56,682 nt of DNA from contig NZ_LMQW01000012.1 in NCBI RefSeq assembly GCF_001425485.1, positions 628,102-684,783 of the forward strand, read 5' to 3'. The position numbers and the translations under genes are program-made. Below, one piece after another: positions 1 through 8,636 of this stretch (positions are counted from its first letter, which is position 1; each line of letters opens with the position of its first letter). The notes beneath the pieces are model-generated. The model was not told the origin of the DNA, did not search any database, and saw nothing but the letters and a program-made list of their open reading frames with translations. The DNA comes from Aureimonas sp. Leaf427 (GTDB taxonomy: Bacteria > Pseudomonadota > Alphaproteobacteria > Rhizobiales > Rhizobiaceae).

Positions 1-56
1 CGGTGGGAAGGCTTGGCGTCATCGCGAAACCCCGGCGGAACACGGTGACCATCCTA

Positions 57-228
57 GAGGCTGTTATGGGCCTTGGACAGGTGTTGTGTCGTGTCAGCGA
101 CGTTCAGACCGGTAGGAGGTATGTGTGTCGCCCTCTTTGCCGGTAGCCCCGCTACCGGCTGCATCGGGCTCCTACCCCGCGACCCAACACAAGCGGCACA
201 ACACCTGTCCAAGGTTCATAACAGCCTC
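57..228. mobile_element. Transposase-less inverted-repeat element, copy 1 (MITE-like)
   Basis: The ends are 32-bp inverted repeats starting GAGGCTGTTATG; the left end differs from the right at two adjacent bases (GG for AA). TA dinucleotides at 55-56 and 229-230 flank it and look like a 2-bp target duplication; if the ends are drawn two bases further in, the duplication reads CTAG. There is no room for a transposase. It is the same element as 25170-25436 but lacks about 95 bp in the middle, which removes one arm of an internal inverted repeat that the other copy keeps. It ends about 160 bp upstream of the hglS start. I infer a non-autonomous element mobilised in trans; the parent IS family is not identified. 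Confidence 0.8.
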
Positions 229-385
229 TAGGTCATTCCCCCGAGGAATGACCCTCCGCACAAAGATCGCTTGGCAAGGCGCGGGCACGGGAGGAAAATG
301 GCGGCGGAACGGGCCGGATCGCCGCTGCGGCGCCGAGCCCGACGAAACCGCCTCCCGCCCGCCCCTTTTGCCGGAGTTCGAGCCG

Positions 386-1789
386 ATGTCCGAGACCGCC
401 TTCGTCTCCACAGACGAGACACGCCGCCTCTTCTCCGCCGCCATGTCCGAGATGTACCGCACGGAGGTGCCGCAATACGGCACGCTGATGCAGCTCGTCG
501 GCGAGGTGAACCGGCGCACGCTCGCCGCCGATCCCGCGCTCGCCGAGCGCCTTTCGCGCGGCGGCGAGATCGAGCGCCTCTCCGACGAGCGGCACGGCGC
601 GATCCGCCTCGGCACGGCGGAGGAGCTTGCCACCATCGCCCGGCTCTTCGCCGTCATGGGCATGGAGCCGGTCGGCTATTACGATCTCTCCGTCGCCGGC
701 ATTCCCGTCCACTCCACCGCCTTCCGGCCCGTCTCGGATGCGGCCCTCTCGGTCAATCCGTTCCGCGTCTTCACCTCGCTCCTGCGTCTCGACCTGCTCG
801 ACGACGCGGGCTTGCGCGACGAGGCCGCCGCGATCCTCGCCCGCCGCCGCATCTTCACCGACGGGGCGCTGGCGCTGATCGAGCGGTTCGAGACGGCGGG
901 CGGGCTGACGGAAGGCGAAGCCAGGACCTTCGTCGCGGAGGCGCTGGAGACCTTCCGTTGGCATTCGGACGCCACCGTCGACGAGGAAACCTATCGGCGG
1001 CTTTCCAAGGCCCACCGGCTGGTCGCCGACGTCGTCTCCTTCAAGGGCCCGCACATCAACCACCTGACGCCGCGCACGCTCGACATCGAGGCGGTGCAGC
1101 AGGGCATGCCGGCCCACGGCATCGCGCCGAAGGCCGTGATCGAGGGACCGCCGGAGCGCGACTGCCCGATCCTCCTGCGCCAGACGAGCTTCAAGGCTCT
1201 GGAAGAGCCCGTCCGCTTCGCCGGCGACGGGGCGCGGACGGGCACGCACACGGCCCGCTTCGGCGAGATCGAGCAGCGCGGCGCGGCGCTGACCCCGAAG
1301 GGTCGGGCGCTCTACGACGAGCTTCTCTCCGACGTGCGAGGCGCGGCTACAGTCGGCGCGTCCGGGACCGGGGCCGGCGACTACGACGCGGCCCTGCGCG
1401 AGCGCTTCCGCCGATTCCCCGACGACTGGGCGACGATGCGCCGGGAGGGCCTCGCCTTCTTCCGCTATGCACCGACGACGGCGGGCCTCGACGCGGCCGC
1501 GGCGGGGCGGGCCTCCGCCGATCTCGGCGCGCTCGTCGCCGCCGGCCATGCCAGCGCCGATCCGATCGTCTACGAGGATTTCCTCCCCGTCTCGGCCGCC
1601 GGCATCTTCCAGTCGAACCTTGGAACCGACGCGCAGTCGAATGCCGGCTCCAGCGGAAACCGGGGCGCCTTCGAGGCGGCGCTCGGGCGCGGCGTGCTCG
1701 ACGAGACCGCGCTCTATGCGCAAGCCGAGGCGCGCTCGATCGACGCCTTGCGGCAGGCGCTCGCCGCCGCCCGCACCCGCGCCGCCTGA
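386..1789 (+). CDS. hglS: 2-oxoadipate dioxygenase/decarboxylase (HglS/YdcJ, DUF1338 family)
   Basis: A 467-aa protein of the DUF1338 family, whose characterised member HglS converts 2-oxoadipate to D-2-hydroxyglutarate with O2, using a single metal in a vicinal-oxygen-chelate-like fold, in D-lysine/pipecolate degradation. The motif IPVHSTAFRPV places a likely metal ligand at His109 and a substrate-side Arg at 114; a second conserved histidine block is FKGPHINHLTPR (about residues 220-231). The ATG at 386 is preferred because the open frame upstream runs through the inverted-repeat element and is not protein-like. The stop overlaps the next gene's ATG by one base (TGATG), so the two are translationally coupled. 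The neighbours (pipecolate oxidase, ALDH7) support the lysine-pathway role. Confidence 0.9.
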   Translation: MSETAFVSTDETRRLFSAAMSEMYRTEVPQYGTLMQLVGEVNRRTLAADPALAERLSRGGEIERLSDERHGAIRLGTAEELATIARLFAVMGMEPVGYYDLSVAGIPVHSTAFRPVSDAALSVNPFRVFTSLLRLDLLDDAGLRDEAAAILARRRIFTDGALALIERFETAGGLTEGEARTFVAEALETFRWHSDATVDEETYRRLSKAHRLVADVVSFKGPHINHLTPRTLDIEAVQQGMPAHGIAPKAVIEGPPERDCPILLRQTSFKALEEPVRFAGDGARTGTHTARFGEIEQRGAALTPKGRALYDELLSDVRGAATVGASGTGAGDYDAALRERFRRFPDDWATMRREGLAFFRYAPTTAGLDAAAAGRASADLGALVAAGHASADPIVYEDFLPVSAAGIFQSNLGTDAQSNAGSSGNRGAFEAALGRGVLDETALYAQAEARSIDALRQALAAARTRAA

Positions 1790-3081
1790 TGCTCGGCGAT
1801 CCCCGCTCGCACGGGCTCTGGGAGCGCACGGCGCCGCCCGCGCCGCCGACGCGCCCGCTCGAGCGCGAGATCGCGGCGGACGTCGCCGTGGTCGGCGGCG
1901 GCTATACCGGCTGTTCGGCCGCGCTGCATCTGGCCGAGGGCGGGGCGAGAGTCGCGGTTCTGGAGGCGGAGGAGATCGGCTTCGGCGGCTCCGGGCGCAA
2001 TGTCGGCCTCGTCAATGCCGGGCTCTGGGTCATGCCGGACGACGTGCCGCGCCTTCTCGGCGAGGTGCATGGCGAGCGGCTGCTGACGCTGCTCGGCGCC
2101 GCGCCCCGCGCCGTGTTCGACCTCGTGGAGCGCCACGGCATCGCCTGCGAGCCGGAGACGGCCGGAACGCTGCATCTCGCCGTCGGCCCCGCCGGCGCCG
2201 CCGAGATCGCCGCGCGCGCGGCCGAGTGGCAGAGGCGGGGCGCCGATGTCGAGTTGATCGATGCGGCCGAGACGGCCGGGCGCACCGGCTCTTCACTCTA
2301 TGCGGGCGCGCTTCTCGACCGCCGCGCCGGCACGATCCAGCCGCTCGCCTATGTCCGCGGGCTCGCCGGCGCGGCGATCGCGGCCGGCGCCTCGATCTTC
2401 ACGAAAAGCCCCGTCACGGCCTATGCCCGGGACGGCGCGGGCTGGCGCGTCGAGACGCCGTCGGGCAGCGTTCGCGCCCGGTGGATCGTCGTCGCCACCA
2501 ATGCCTACACGTCGAACGGCGCGAACGCGCCCTGGTCGGCGATCCGCGAGGAGATCGTGCATCTCCCCTATTTCAACATCGCGACGAAGCCCCTCTCCTC
2601 CAATCTCGCGCGCGCCATCCTGCCGGAGCGGCAGGGCTGCTGGGACACGAAGACGATCCTCTCCTCCTTCCGCCTCGACCGCGCGGGGCGGCTGGTGATC
2701 GGCAGCGTCGGCGCCCTGCGCGGGTCGGGTGCTTCGGTGCATCGCAGCTGGGCGCGGCGCAGTCTTGCCCGCGTCTTCCCGCAGCTCGGCGAGATCGAGT
2801 TCGAGGCGGAGTGGTACGGAAAGATCGGCATGACGGCGGATGCCGTGCCGCGCTTCCATCGCCTCGCCGAGAACGTCGTCTCCTTCAGCGGCTACAATGG
2901 GCGCGGCATCGCGCCCGGCACGGTCTTCGGCGCGGTGCTCGCCCGGCACATTCTCGGGCAGATGCCGGAGGAGGCGCTGCCGCTGCCCGTCACCGAGCCC
3001 GCCGCGCAGAGCTTTCGCGGGCTTCGCGAGGCCTGGTACGAGGCCGGCGCGCAGATCGCCCATCTTTCCTCGCGCGTCTGA
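1789..3081 (+). CDS. FAD-dependent oxidoreductase, likely L-pipecolate oxidase (AmaA-like)
   Basis: A 430-aa protein of the DAO (glycine/D-amino-acid oxidase) superfamily, with an N-terminal Rossmann FAD-binding motif GGGYTG at residues 36-41 and the following FGGSGRN segment around 65-71 typical of this family. A C-terminal YNGRGIAPGT block contacts FAD in relatives. Relatives include gamma-glutamylputrescine oxidase and L-pipecolate oxidase. The position between hglS and an alpha-aminoadipate-semialdehyde dehydrogenase favours pipecolate oxidation to piperideine-6-carboxylate; that assignment is inferred from context. It is coupled to hglS by a one-base start/stop overlap. Confidence 0.8.
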   Translation: MLGDPRSHGLWERTAPPAPPTRPLEREIAADVAVVGGGYTGCSAALHLAEGGARVAVLEAEEIGFGGSGRNVGLVNAGLWVMPDDVPRLLGEVHGERLLTLLGAAPRAVFDLVERHGIACEPETAGTLHLAVGPAGAAEIAARAAEWQRRGADVELIDAAETAGRTGSSLYAGALLDRRAGTIQPLAYVRGLAGAAIAAGASIFTKSPVTAYARDGAGWRVETPSGSVRARWIVVATNAYTSNGANAPWSAIREEIVHLPYFNIATKPLSSNLARAILPERQGCWDTKTILSSFRLDRAGRLVIGSVGALRGSGASVHRSWARRSLARVFPQLGEIEFEAEWYGKIGMTADAVPRFHRLAENVVSFSGYNGRGIAPGTVFGAVLARHILGQMPEEALPLPVTEPAAQSFRGLREAWYEAGAQIAHLSSRV

Positions 3082-3087
3082 TATCAA

Positions 3088-3115
3088 CAGCCGAGGATGC
3101 TGACGCATCCGGCTG
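3088..3115 (+). repeat. 3'-end hairpin repeat, copy 1
   Basis: An inverted repeat with one bulged base (arms CAGCCGAGGATGC and CGCATCCGGCTG) starts six bases after the oxidoreductase stop. The core is repeated just after the efp stop (6821-6844), in the same orientation relative to the upstream gene. No T-tract follows, so it looks more like an mRNA 3'-end or processing hairpin than a classical terminator. Confidence 0.5.
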
Positions 3116-3126
3116 TCGAAAACATT

Positions 3127-3165
3127 GCGAATGTCTCAAATGCATCCGAGGCTTGAGACATTCGC
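3127..3165. promoter_or_regulatory. Perfect 13-bp inverted repeat upstream of amaB-like gene
   Basis: The arms GCGAATGTCTCAA (3127-3139) and TTGAGACATTCGC (3153-3165) are perfectly complementary with a 13-base spacer, in the 165-bp gap between the oxidase and the dehydrogenase. The spacing fits a dimeric regulator operator or a leader hairpin. The LysR product of the cluster is one candidate ligand, not demonstrated. Confidence 0.5.
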
Positions 3166-3172
3166 AAGTGGA

Positions 3173-3205
3173 ATACCAAAAGTCATTTCCAATGACTCCT
3201 GGTAT
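3173..3205. promoter_or_regulatory. Second inverted repeat upstream of amaB-like gene
   Basis: The arms ATACCAAAAGTCATT (3173-3187) and AATGACTCCTGGTAT (3191-3205) pair with two mismatches around a 3-base spacer. The outer ATACCA/TGGTAT halves look like operator half-sites used by many GntR and LysR regulators. It ends 42 bp before the dehydrogenase ATG, suitable for transcriptional control of that gene. Confidence 0.5.
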
Positions 3206-3246
3206 GACGCGCGTCTTTTCCAACATGTCTTGAAGGACCGAACGCC

Positions 3247-4806
3247 ATGACCGTCCACGCCGCTCCCGACGCCTCCCTCGCCGCCGAGACCGCCGCGATC
3301 CTCGAAACGCTCGGTGCCTCCACCAGCCTCTCCGGCGGCGGTCTCGCCGTGCGCTCGCCCGTCACGGGCGAGACGCTGGCGGAGCTTGCCGGCATCGACG
3401 CGGCCGGGGCCGGTGCCGCGATCGCGGCGGCGGACGAGGCCTTCCGCGCCTGGCGCCTCGTGCCGGCGCCGCAGCGGGGCGAGTTGGTTCGCCTGCTCGG
3501 CGCGGAGCTGCGCGCCCACAAGGCCGAGCTCGGGCGTCTCGTCTCGATCGAGGTCGGCAAGATCGTCTCGGAGGGCCTCGGCGAGGTGCAGGAGATGATC
3601 GACATCTGCGATTTCGCGGTCGGCCTGTCGCGTCAGCTCTACGGCCTCACCATCGCCACCGAGCGCGGCGAGCACCGGATGATGGAGACCTGGCACCCGC
3701 TCGGCGTCGTCGGCATCATCTCGGCCTTCAACTTCCCCGTCGCCGTCTGGGCCTGGAACGCGGCGCTCGCGCTCGTCTGCGGCAATGCCACCGTCTGGAA
3801 GCCCTCGGAAAAGACGCCGCTGACGGCGCTGGCGACGCAAGGGCTCTTCGACAAGGCGCTCGCCCGCTATCGCGAGGCCGGCGGCACCGCGCCGGACGGG
3901 CTCTCCATCGTGCTCCTCGGCGGGCGGGAGGTCGGCGAGGCCCTGGTCGACAATGCCAGGGTCGCGCTCGTCTCGGCCACCGGCTCGACCGCCATGGGCC
4001 GCGCGGTCGGCCCGCGCGTCGCGCAGCGCTTCGGGCGCTCGCTCCTGGAGCTCGGCGGCAACAATGCCGCGATCGTCTGCCCCTCGGCCGATCTCGACCT
4101 AACGCTGCGCGGCGTCGCCTTCGCCGCCATGGGCACGGCCGGCCAGCGCTGCACGACGCTGCGCCGCCTCTTCGTGCACCACAGCGTCTACGCCACGCTG
4201 GTTCCCCGCCTGAAGGCCGCCTACGGCTCCGTCGCGGTCGGCAATCCGCTGACGGAGGGCACGCTCGTCGGCCCGCTGATCGACGAGGCCGCCTTTGCCG
4301 GCATGCAGCGCGCGCTGGATGCGGCGAAAGCCGTCGGCGGCAGCGTTACGGGCGGCGGGCGCGTCGAGGTCCCCGGATCGGCTTCGGACTCGGGCGAGGC
4401 CTTCTATGCCCGCCCTGCCCTCGTCGAGATGCCCGCCCAGACCGGGCCCGTCGTAGAGGAGACCTTCGCGCCGATCCTCTACGTCCTGCGCTACGACGAT
4501 TTCGACGAGGCGCTGCGTCTCCAGAACGACGTGCCGCAGGGCCTCTCCTCCTCGATCTTCACCAACGACCTGCGCGAGGCCGAGATCTTCCTTTCCGCGC
4601 GCGGCTCGGACTGCGGCATCGCCAACGTCAATATCGGCCCCTCCGGCGCCGAGATCGGCGGGGCCTTCGGCGGCGAGAAGGAGACCGGCGGCGGCCGCGA
4701 AAGCGGCTCCGACGCCTGGCGCGCCTACATGCGCCGCGCCACCAACACCATCAACTACGGCCGCACCCTGCCGCTCGCGCAGGGCGTGAAGTTCGACGTG
4801 GGGTGA
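3247..4806 (+). CDS. amaB: Alpha-aminoadipate-semialdehyde dehydrogenase (ALDH7 family, AmaB-like)
   Basis: A 519-aa NAD(P)-dependent aldehyde dehydrogenase resembling ALDH7A1 (antiquitin) and Pseudomonas AmaB, which oxidise alpha-aminoadipate semialdehyde to 2-aminoadipate. The general-base Glu268 lies in LELGGNN and the nucleophile Cys302 in AGQRCTT; the N-terminal FNFPVAVW block is typical of ALDH7. The ATG at 3247 has GAAGGA about 10 bases upstream. The gene is separated from the oxidase by 165 bp containing two inverted repeats, so it may have its own promoter. With hglS and the oxidase it gives most of a pipecolate-to-2-hydroxyglutarate route; a 2-aminoadipate aminotransferase is not seen here. 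Confidence 0.87.
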   Translation: MTVHAAPDASLAAETAAILETLGASTSLSGGGLAVRSPVTGETLAELAGIDAAGAGAAIAAADEAFRAWRLVPAPQRGELVRLLGAELRAHKAELGRLVSIEVGKIVSEGLGEVQEMIDICDFAVGLSRQLYGLTIATERGEHRMMETWHPLGVVGIISAFNFPVAVWAWNAALALVCGNATVWKPSEKTPLTALATQGLFDKALARYREAGGTAPDGLSIVLLGGREVGEALVDNARVALVSATGSTAMGRAVGPRVAQRFGRSLLELGGNNAAIVCPSADLDLTLRGVAFAAMGTAGQRCTTLRRLFVHHSVYATLVPRLKAAYGSVAVGNPLTEGTLVGPLIDEAAFAGMQRALDAAKAVGGSVTGGGRVEVPGSASDSGEAFYARPALVEMPAQTGPVVEETFAPILYVLRYDDFDEALRLQNDVPQGLSSSIFTNDLREAEIFLSARGSDCGIANVNIGPSGAEIGGAFGGEKETGGGRESGSDAWRAYMRRATNTINYGRTLPLAQGVKFDVG

Positions 4807-4869
4807 GCGCGGTTCGAGTCCGCCGGAGAAGAGCTTTGGGAGGGTGCTTTGGAGGTTTGTGGGAGGCCC

Positions 4870-5009
4870 CCCCCTCTGTCCTGCCGGACATCTCCCCCGC
4901 AAGGAGGGAGATCGGCAGCTGTGGCGGTCGATCGAAACCTGAACCGTCTGCGACGAGCCTGATCTCTCCCCTTGCGGGGGAGATGCCGGTAGGCAGAGGG
5001 GGGTGCCTC
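4870..5009. repeat. Rhizobial-type intergenic palindromic element, copy 1 (two-armed)
   Basis: Two facing arms, CCCCTCTGTCCTGCCGGACA followed by a CTCCCCC/GGGAG hairpin, and the reverse arrangement ending GGTAGGCAGAGGGG, flank about 60 bp of unique sequence. The same arms recur at 9754-9805, 12829-12972 and 38136-38272, always intergenic. They resemble the mosaic palindromic repeats known from Rhizobiales genomes. This copy fills most of the gap between amaB and the LysR gene. Confidence 0.75.
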
Positions 5010-5100
5010 GCGTCAAACGCATCCGGCCAAGACTTCCTTGCCGAAACGTTTCCCTGCTAAACCCGTGGTCACCATCCCGATCACGGGCGATGCCTCACCG

Positions 5101-6093
5101 ATGCAGACTCCCCGCCGCTTCCTGCCTTCGATCGCCCTTCTCAGCGCCTTCGAGGCGGTGGCGCGGACGGGGAGCGTGACGGCGGCGGCGCGGGAGCTTT
5201 CCCTGACGCAAGGGGCGGTGAGCCGGCAGATCAAGCTGCTGGAGGCCCAACTCGGCACGCCGCTCTTCACGCGCGAGCGCCAGACGGTGCGGCCGACGCC
5301 GGCGGGCGAGGCCTATGCGCGCGACATCCGCGACGCGCTCCGGCGCATCTCGGCGGCCTCGCTGAACCTTCGTGCCAATCCGCTCGGCGGCACGCTGAAT
5401 CTTGCGATCCTGCCGACCTTCGGCACGCGCTGGCTGGCGCCGCGCCTGCCCGACTTCCTCGCCCGCCATCCCGGCATCAGCGTCAACCTCTCGACGCGCC
5501 TCGTCGCCTTCGACTTCCGGCTGGACACGATGGACGCCGCCATCCATTTCGGCGCCGCCGACTGGGGCGGGGCGGAGCACCTGACGCTGATGGCCGAGGA
5601 CGTGCTGCCCATGGCGAGCCCGGATGTCGCCCGGCGGCATTTCGGCGCGCCGGGTCCGGCGTCTCGATCGGACATCGCGGAGAACCCGGCGGCGCTGCTC
5701 GGCCTTCCCCTCCTCCACCTCACCTCGCGGCCCGACGCCTGGGAGCGCTGGTTCGCGGCACGCGGCATCGCTGCGGAGGGGGTAACGGGCATGCTGCTCG
5801 ACCAGTTCGCGACGATCTCGGCCGCCGCCATGTCCGGTCTCGGCGTCGCGCTCCTGCCGACCTTCCTCGTGGCGGAGGAGTTGAGGCGCGGCGAGCTGGT
5901 GCCGCTGGCGGCGACGCCCTTCCGCCCGGCCGAGCGCTATCATCTGGTCTGGCCGCCGGAGCGCGCGGCCTATCCGCCGCTCGCCGCCTTTCGCGCCTGG
6001 ATCGCCACCATCGCGGAAGCGGATGCCGAAGGACCGCCGCAATGGTCCGGCAGGAGGAGGGACGACGCGGACGAGACGGGCAGAGACGCATGA
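5101..6093 (+). CDS. LysR-family transcriptional regulator (GcvA-like)
   Basis: A 330-aa protein with an N-terminal winged helix (about residues 5-65; LSAFEAVARTGSVTAAARELSLTQGAVSRQ region) and a type 2 periplasmic-binding-like effector domain (about 90-300). The closest general resemblance is GcvA-type regulators. The ATG at 5101 is chosen over an upstream in-frame TTG at 5038 because the N-terminus then matches the family. It lies directly after the lysine catabolic genes, so local control of them is plausible. It ends in an ATGA overlap with the hemolysin III gene. Confidence 0.85.
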   Translation: MQTPRRFLPSIALLSAFEAVARTGSVTAAARELSLTQGAVSRQIKLLEAQLGTPLFTRERQTVRPTPAGEAYARDIRDALRRISAASLNLRANPLGGTLNLAILPTFGTRWLAPRLPDFLARHPGISVNLSTRLVAFDFRLDTMDAAIHFGAADWGGAEHLTLMAEDVLPMASPDVARRHFGAPGPASRSDIAENPAALLGLPLLHLTSRPDAWERWFAARGIAAEGVTGMLLDQFATISAAAMSGLGVALLPTFLVAEELRRGELVPLAATPFRPAERYHLVWPPERAAYPPLAAFRAWIATIAEADAEGPPQWSGRRRDDADETGRDA

Positions 6094-6737
6094 TGGACAC
6101 GACACGCGGAGAGGTGCCCTGGCCCTATACGCCGGCCGAAACCGTCGCCGATGCGATCGTCCACGCCTCCGGCCTCATCCTGGCGGTCTCGGGCTCGGCG
6201 GTGTTTCTCGTCGCCATCGCGGGCACGGCGCCCGGAGCGGTGGTGGCGGGCGTCGGGGTGTATCTGGCGACGCTGATTCTCTCGATCGGGGCCTCGGCGA
6301 CCTACAATCTCTGGCCGGTCTCGCGCACGAAATGGCTGCTGCGACGGCTCGACCATTCCGCGATCTATCTCCTGATCGCGGGCACCTACACGCCCTTCAT
6401 GGTCGAGATGGGCCTCTTTTCCATGCTGGCCGCCGTCTGGGCCATCGCGCTGGCCGGTGTCGGGCTGAAGCTCCTGGCGCCCGGCCGCTACGACAGGCTC
6501 TCGATCGGCCTCTATCTGGCGCTCGGCTGGAGCGGCGTCGCGGTCTGGGACACGCTGACGGGCCTGCCGGAGGGGGTGCTCGTCCTCATCTTCGCGGGCG
6601 GGCTCGTCTATTCCCTCGGCGTGATCTTCCACCTCTGGGAGAGCCTGCGATACCAGAACGCGATCTGGCACGCCTTCGTGCTCGTCGCCGCGGCGATCCA
6701 CTACGTCGCCGTGTGGACCGCCGTCAGCGCAGGCTGA
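6090..6737 (+). CDS. Hemolysin III family membrane protein (PAQR superfamily)
   Basis: A 215-aa integral membrane protein with about seven hydrophobic segments. Family signatures are visible: HASGLILAVSG near the start, the RRLDHSAIYLLIAGTYTPF block with the conserved Asp-His, and C-terminal IWHAFVLVAAAIHY. PAQR proteins have a membrane-embedded metal site formed by such histidines; the substrate of bacterial members is unsettled and the hemolysin name is historical. ATG codons at 6090 and 6093 are both possible; the first forms an ATGA overlap with lysR, suggesting co-translation. Confidence 0.85.
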   Translation: MMDTTRGEVPWPYTPAETVADAIVHASGLILAVSGSAVFLVAIAGTAPGAVVAGVGVYLATLILSIGASATYNLWPVSRTKWLLRRLDHSAIYLLIAGTYTPFMVEMGLFSMLAAVWAIALAGVGLKLLAPGRYDRLSIGLYLALGWSGVAVWDTLTGLPEGVLVLIFAGGLVYSLGVIFHLWESLRYQNAIWHAFVLVAAAIHYVAVWTAVSAG

Positions 6738-6820
6738 ACCCTACCGGGAGGCGTTGAAAACGGCTCGCGGCGTTCCGCTTGGGCCTCGGGGCATCGCAGA
6801 CATCAGCAATGCCTGCAGGG

Positions 6821-6844
6821 GCCGGATGCGTCAGCATGCTCGGC
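6821..6844 (-). repeat. 3'-end hairpin repeat, copy 2
   Basis: On the minus strand this reads GCCGAGCATGCTGACGCATCCGGC. It shares its core with the hairpin at 3088-3115 and lies eight bases past the efp stop. Both copies sit immediately 3' of a gene in the same relative orientation. Confidence 0.45.
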
Positions 6845-6852
6845 CGTCGGCA

Positions 6853-7425
6853 TCAGTCCTTCGCGCGCTCGACATAGGAGCCGTCTTCGGTGAGGACGAC
6901 GATGCGCGTGCCGGGGCCGATATGGGGGGGAACGGTGGTGCGCACGCCGTTCGACAGGATGGCGGGCTTGTAGGAGGAAGAGGCCGTCTGGCCCTTCGTC
7001 ACCGGTTCCGTCTCCATCACTTCGAAGGTCGCGCGCTGCGGCAGGACGATCGAGATGGCGACGCCGTTGAACTGCGAGACGAAGACCGCCATGCCTTCGA
7101 GCAGGTAGGGCGCCATGTCGCCGACGACGCTTTCCGACACCGCGACCTGATCGTAGGTCTCGGGATTCATGAAGTGGAAGCCCTCGCCGTCCGCATAGAG
7201 GAACGTGTGCTCGCGCTCCTCGACGAAGGCGCGCTCGACGCTCTCGGTCGTGCGGTAGCGCTCGGAAACCTTCACGCCGTCCTGGATGCGGCGCATGTCG
7301 AGCTGCGTGACCGGCGTGCCCTTGCCCGGATGGATGTTCTCGGCGGCGAGAATGACGTAGAGCTTGCCGTCGTCACGCTCGACGACGTTGCCCTTGCGAA
7401 GCGAGCTGGCAATGACCTTCACCAC
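6853..7425 (-). CDS. efp: Elongation factor P
   Basis: A 190-aa protein, the usual EF-P length, with the N-terminal KOW-like domain and two OB domains. EF-P enters the ribosomal E site and relieves stalling at polyproline. The loop HPGKG places the modifiable lysine at Lys35, the type modified by (R)-beta-lysylation. This matches the genes for exactly that pathway, epmA and epmB, which lie divergently next to it. The conserved family segment is also visible near the C-terminus ([14 protein letters not shown]). The gene is read away from epmA across a 158-bp shared upstream region. Confidence 0.95.
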   Translation of the reverse strand: MVKVIASSLRKGNVVERDDGKLYVILAAENIHPGKGTPVTQLDMRRIQDGVKVSERYRTTESVERAFVEEREHTFLYADGEGFHFMNPETYDQVAVSESVVGDMAPYLLEGMAVFVSQFNGVAISIVLPQRATFEVMETEPVTKGQTASSSYKPAILSNGVRTTVPPHIGPGTRIVVLTEDGSYVERAKD

Positions 7426-7583
7426 GGTGCGGAAACCTTCAAATATCGGGGATGTTCGGCGCGGACGGACCGCATGCTGGCGCTCGCCCTAACGCAATTT
7501 CGCGGCCACCGCCAGTCGAGGCGCCGGTCGACGAGCTTGGCGGCGGTCTTTCCAGCGCGGGAAGCAGCGGTTACGAGACGCCC

Positions 7584-8636
7584 ATGACGAAAGCCTCGCC
7601 CCTCTGGGCGCCCCATGTCCATGCCGACCGCCGGCCGCGGCTCCTGATGCGCAACCGCATCACGGCGGCCGTTCGCGCCTTTTTCGCGGCGCGCGACTTC
7701 GTGCCGGTGGAGACCGCCTGCCTCCAGGTCTCGCCCGGCAACGAGGCGCATCTCTCCGCCTTCGCGACGGAGGCCATCTCGACCGGGGGCACGCGCGCGC
7801 CGCTCTATCTCCACACCTCGCCGGAGTTCGCCGCCAAGAAGCTGCTCGCGGCCGGCGAGACGCGGATCGTCAGCCTCGGCCCGGTCTGGCGCAACCGCGA
7901 GCGCGGGCCGCTGCACCATCCCGAATTCACCATGCTGGAATGGTATCGCGTCGGCGAGCCCTATACCGCGCTCATGGAGGACACGGCCGGCCTGATCGCC
8001 CTCGCCGCGGAGACGGCCGGAACGCGACGCTTCGCCTTCCGCGGCCGCGAGGCCGATCCGCTGGCCGAGCCGGAGCGCGTGACGGTCGCCGAAGCCTTCG
8101 AGCGCTTCGCCGGCATCGATCTCCTCGCGACCGTCGCGCCCTCCGGCGAGACGGACGGCGAGGCGCTGCACGCCGCCGTCGCCTCGGCCGGGCTTCGCAC
8201 GGCGCCGGACGACCGCTGGGCCGATCTCTTCAGCCGCGTCATGGTGGAGCGCGTCGAGCCCGAACTCGGCATCGGCCGCGCGACGATCCTCATGGAATAT
8301 CCGGTCGCCGAAGCCGCTCTTGCCCGTCCCGCGCCGCACGATGCCCGCGTCGCCGAGCGCTTCGAGGTCTATGCCTGCGGCGTCGAACTCGCCAACGGGT
8401 TCGGCGAGCTGACCGATGCCGGCGAGCAGCGCCGGCGCTTCGAGGCCGAGATGGACGAGAAGGCGCGCGTCTACGGCGAGCGCTATCCGCTGGACGAGGA
8501 TTTCCTGGCCGCCCTCGCCATCATGCCCGACGCCGCCGGCATCGCGCTCGGCTTCGATCGGCTCGCCATGCTGGCGGTCGGTGCCTCCCGCATCGACGAC
8601 GTGATCTGGACGCCCGTCGCGGAGACGCCGCGATGA
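7584..8636 (+). CDS. epmA: Elongation factor P--(R)-beta-lysine ligase
   Basis: A 350-aa class II lysyl-tRNA-synthetase-like catalytic domain without an anticodon-binding domain. That is the EpmA (GenX/PoxA) architecture, which attaches (R)-beta-lysine to EF-P. The class II motifs are recognisable: motif 2 around GPVWRNRERGPLHHPEFTMLEWY and motif 3 near the C-terminus (ALGFDRLAML). The ATG at 7584 gives the normal start; the open frame extends upstream without family similarity. It overlaps epmB by four bases (ATGA at 8633-8636). Confidence 0.93.
   Translation: MTKASPLWAPHVHADRRPRLLMRNRITAAVRAFFAARDFVPVETACLQVSPGNEAHLSAFATEAISTGGTRAPLYLHTSPEFAAKKLLAAGETRIVSLGPVWRNRERGPLHHPEFTMLEWYRVGEPYTALMEDTAGLIALAAETAGTRRFAFRGREADPLAEPERVTVAEAFERFAGIDLLATVAPSGETDGEALHAAVASAGLRTAPDDRWADLFSRVMVERVEPELGIGRATILMEYPVAEAALARPAPHDARVAERFEVYACGVELANGFGELTDAGEQRRRFEAEMDEKARVYGERYPLDEDFLAALAIMPDAAGIALGFDRLAMLAVGASRIDDVIWTPVAETPR

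Noticed and set aside
233-1723. Long antisense open frame opposite hglS (and similar ones opposite most genes)
   Set aside because: High-GC codon structure opens the antisense frames; the plus-strand product matches a known family throughout, so these are shadows.
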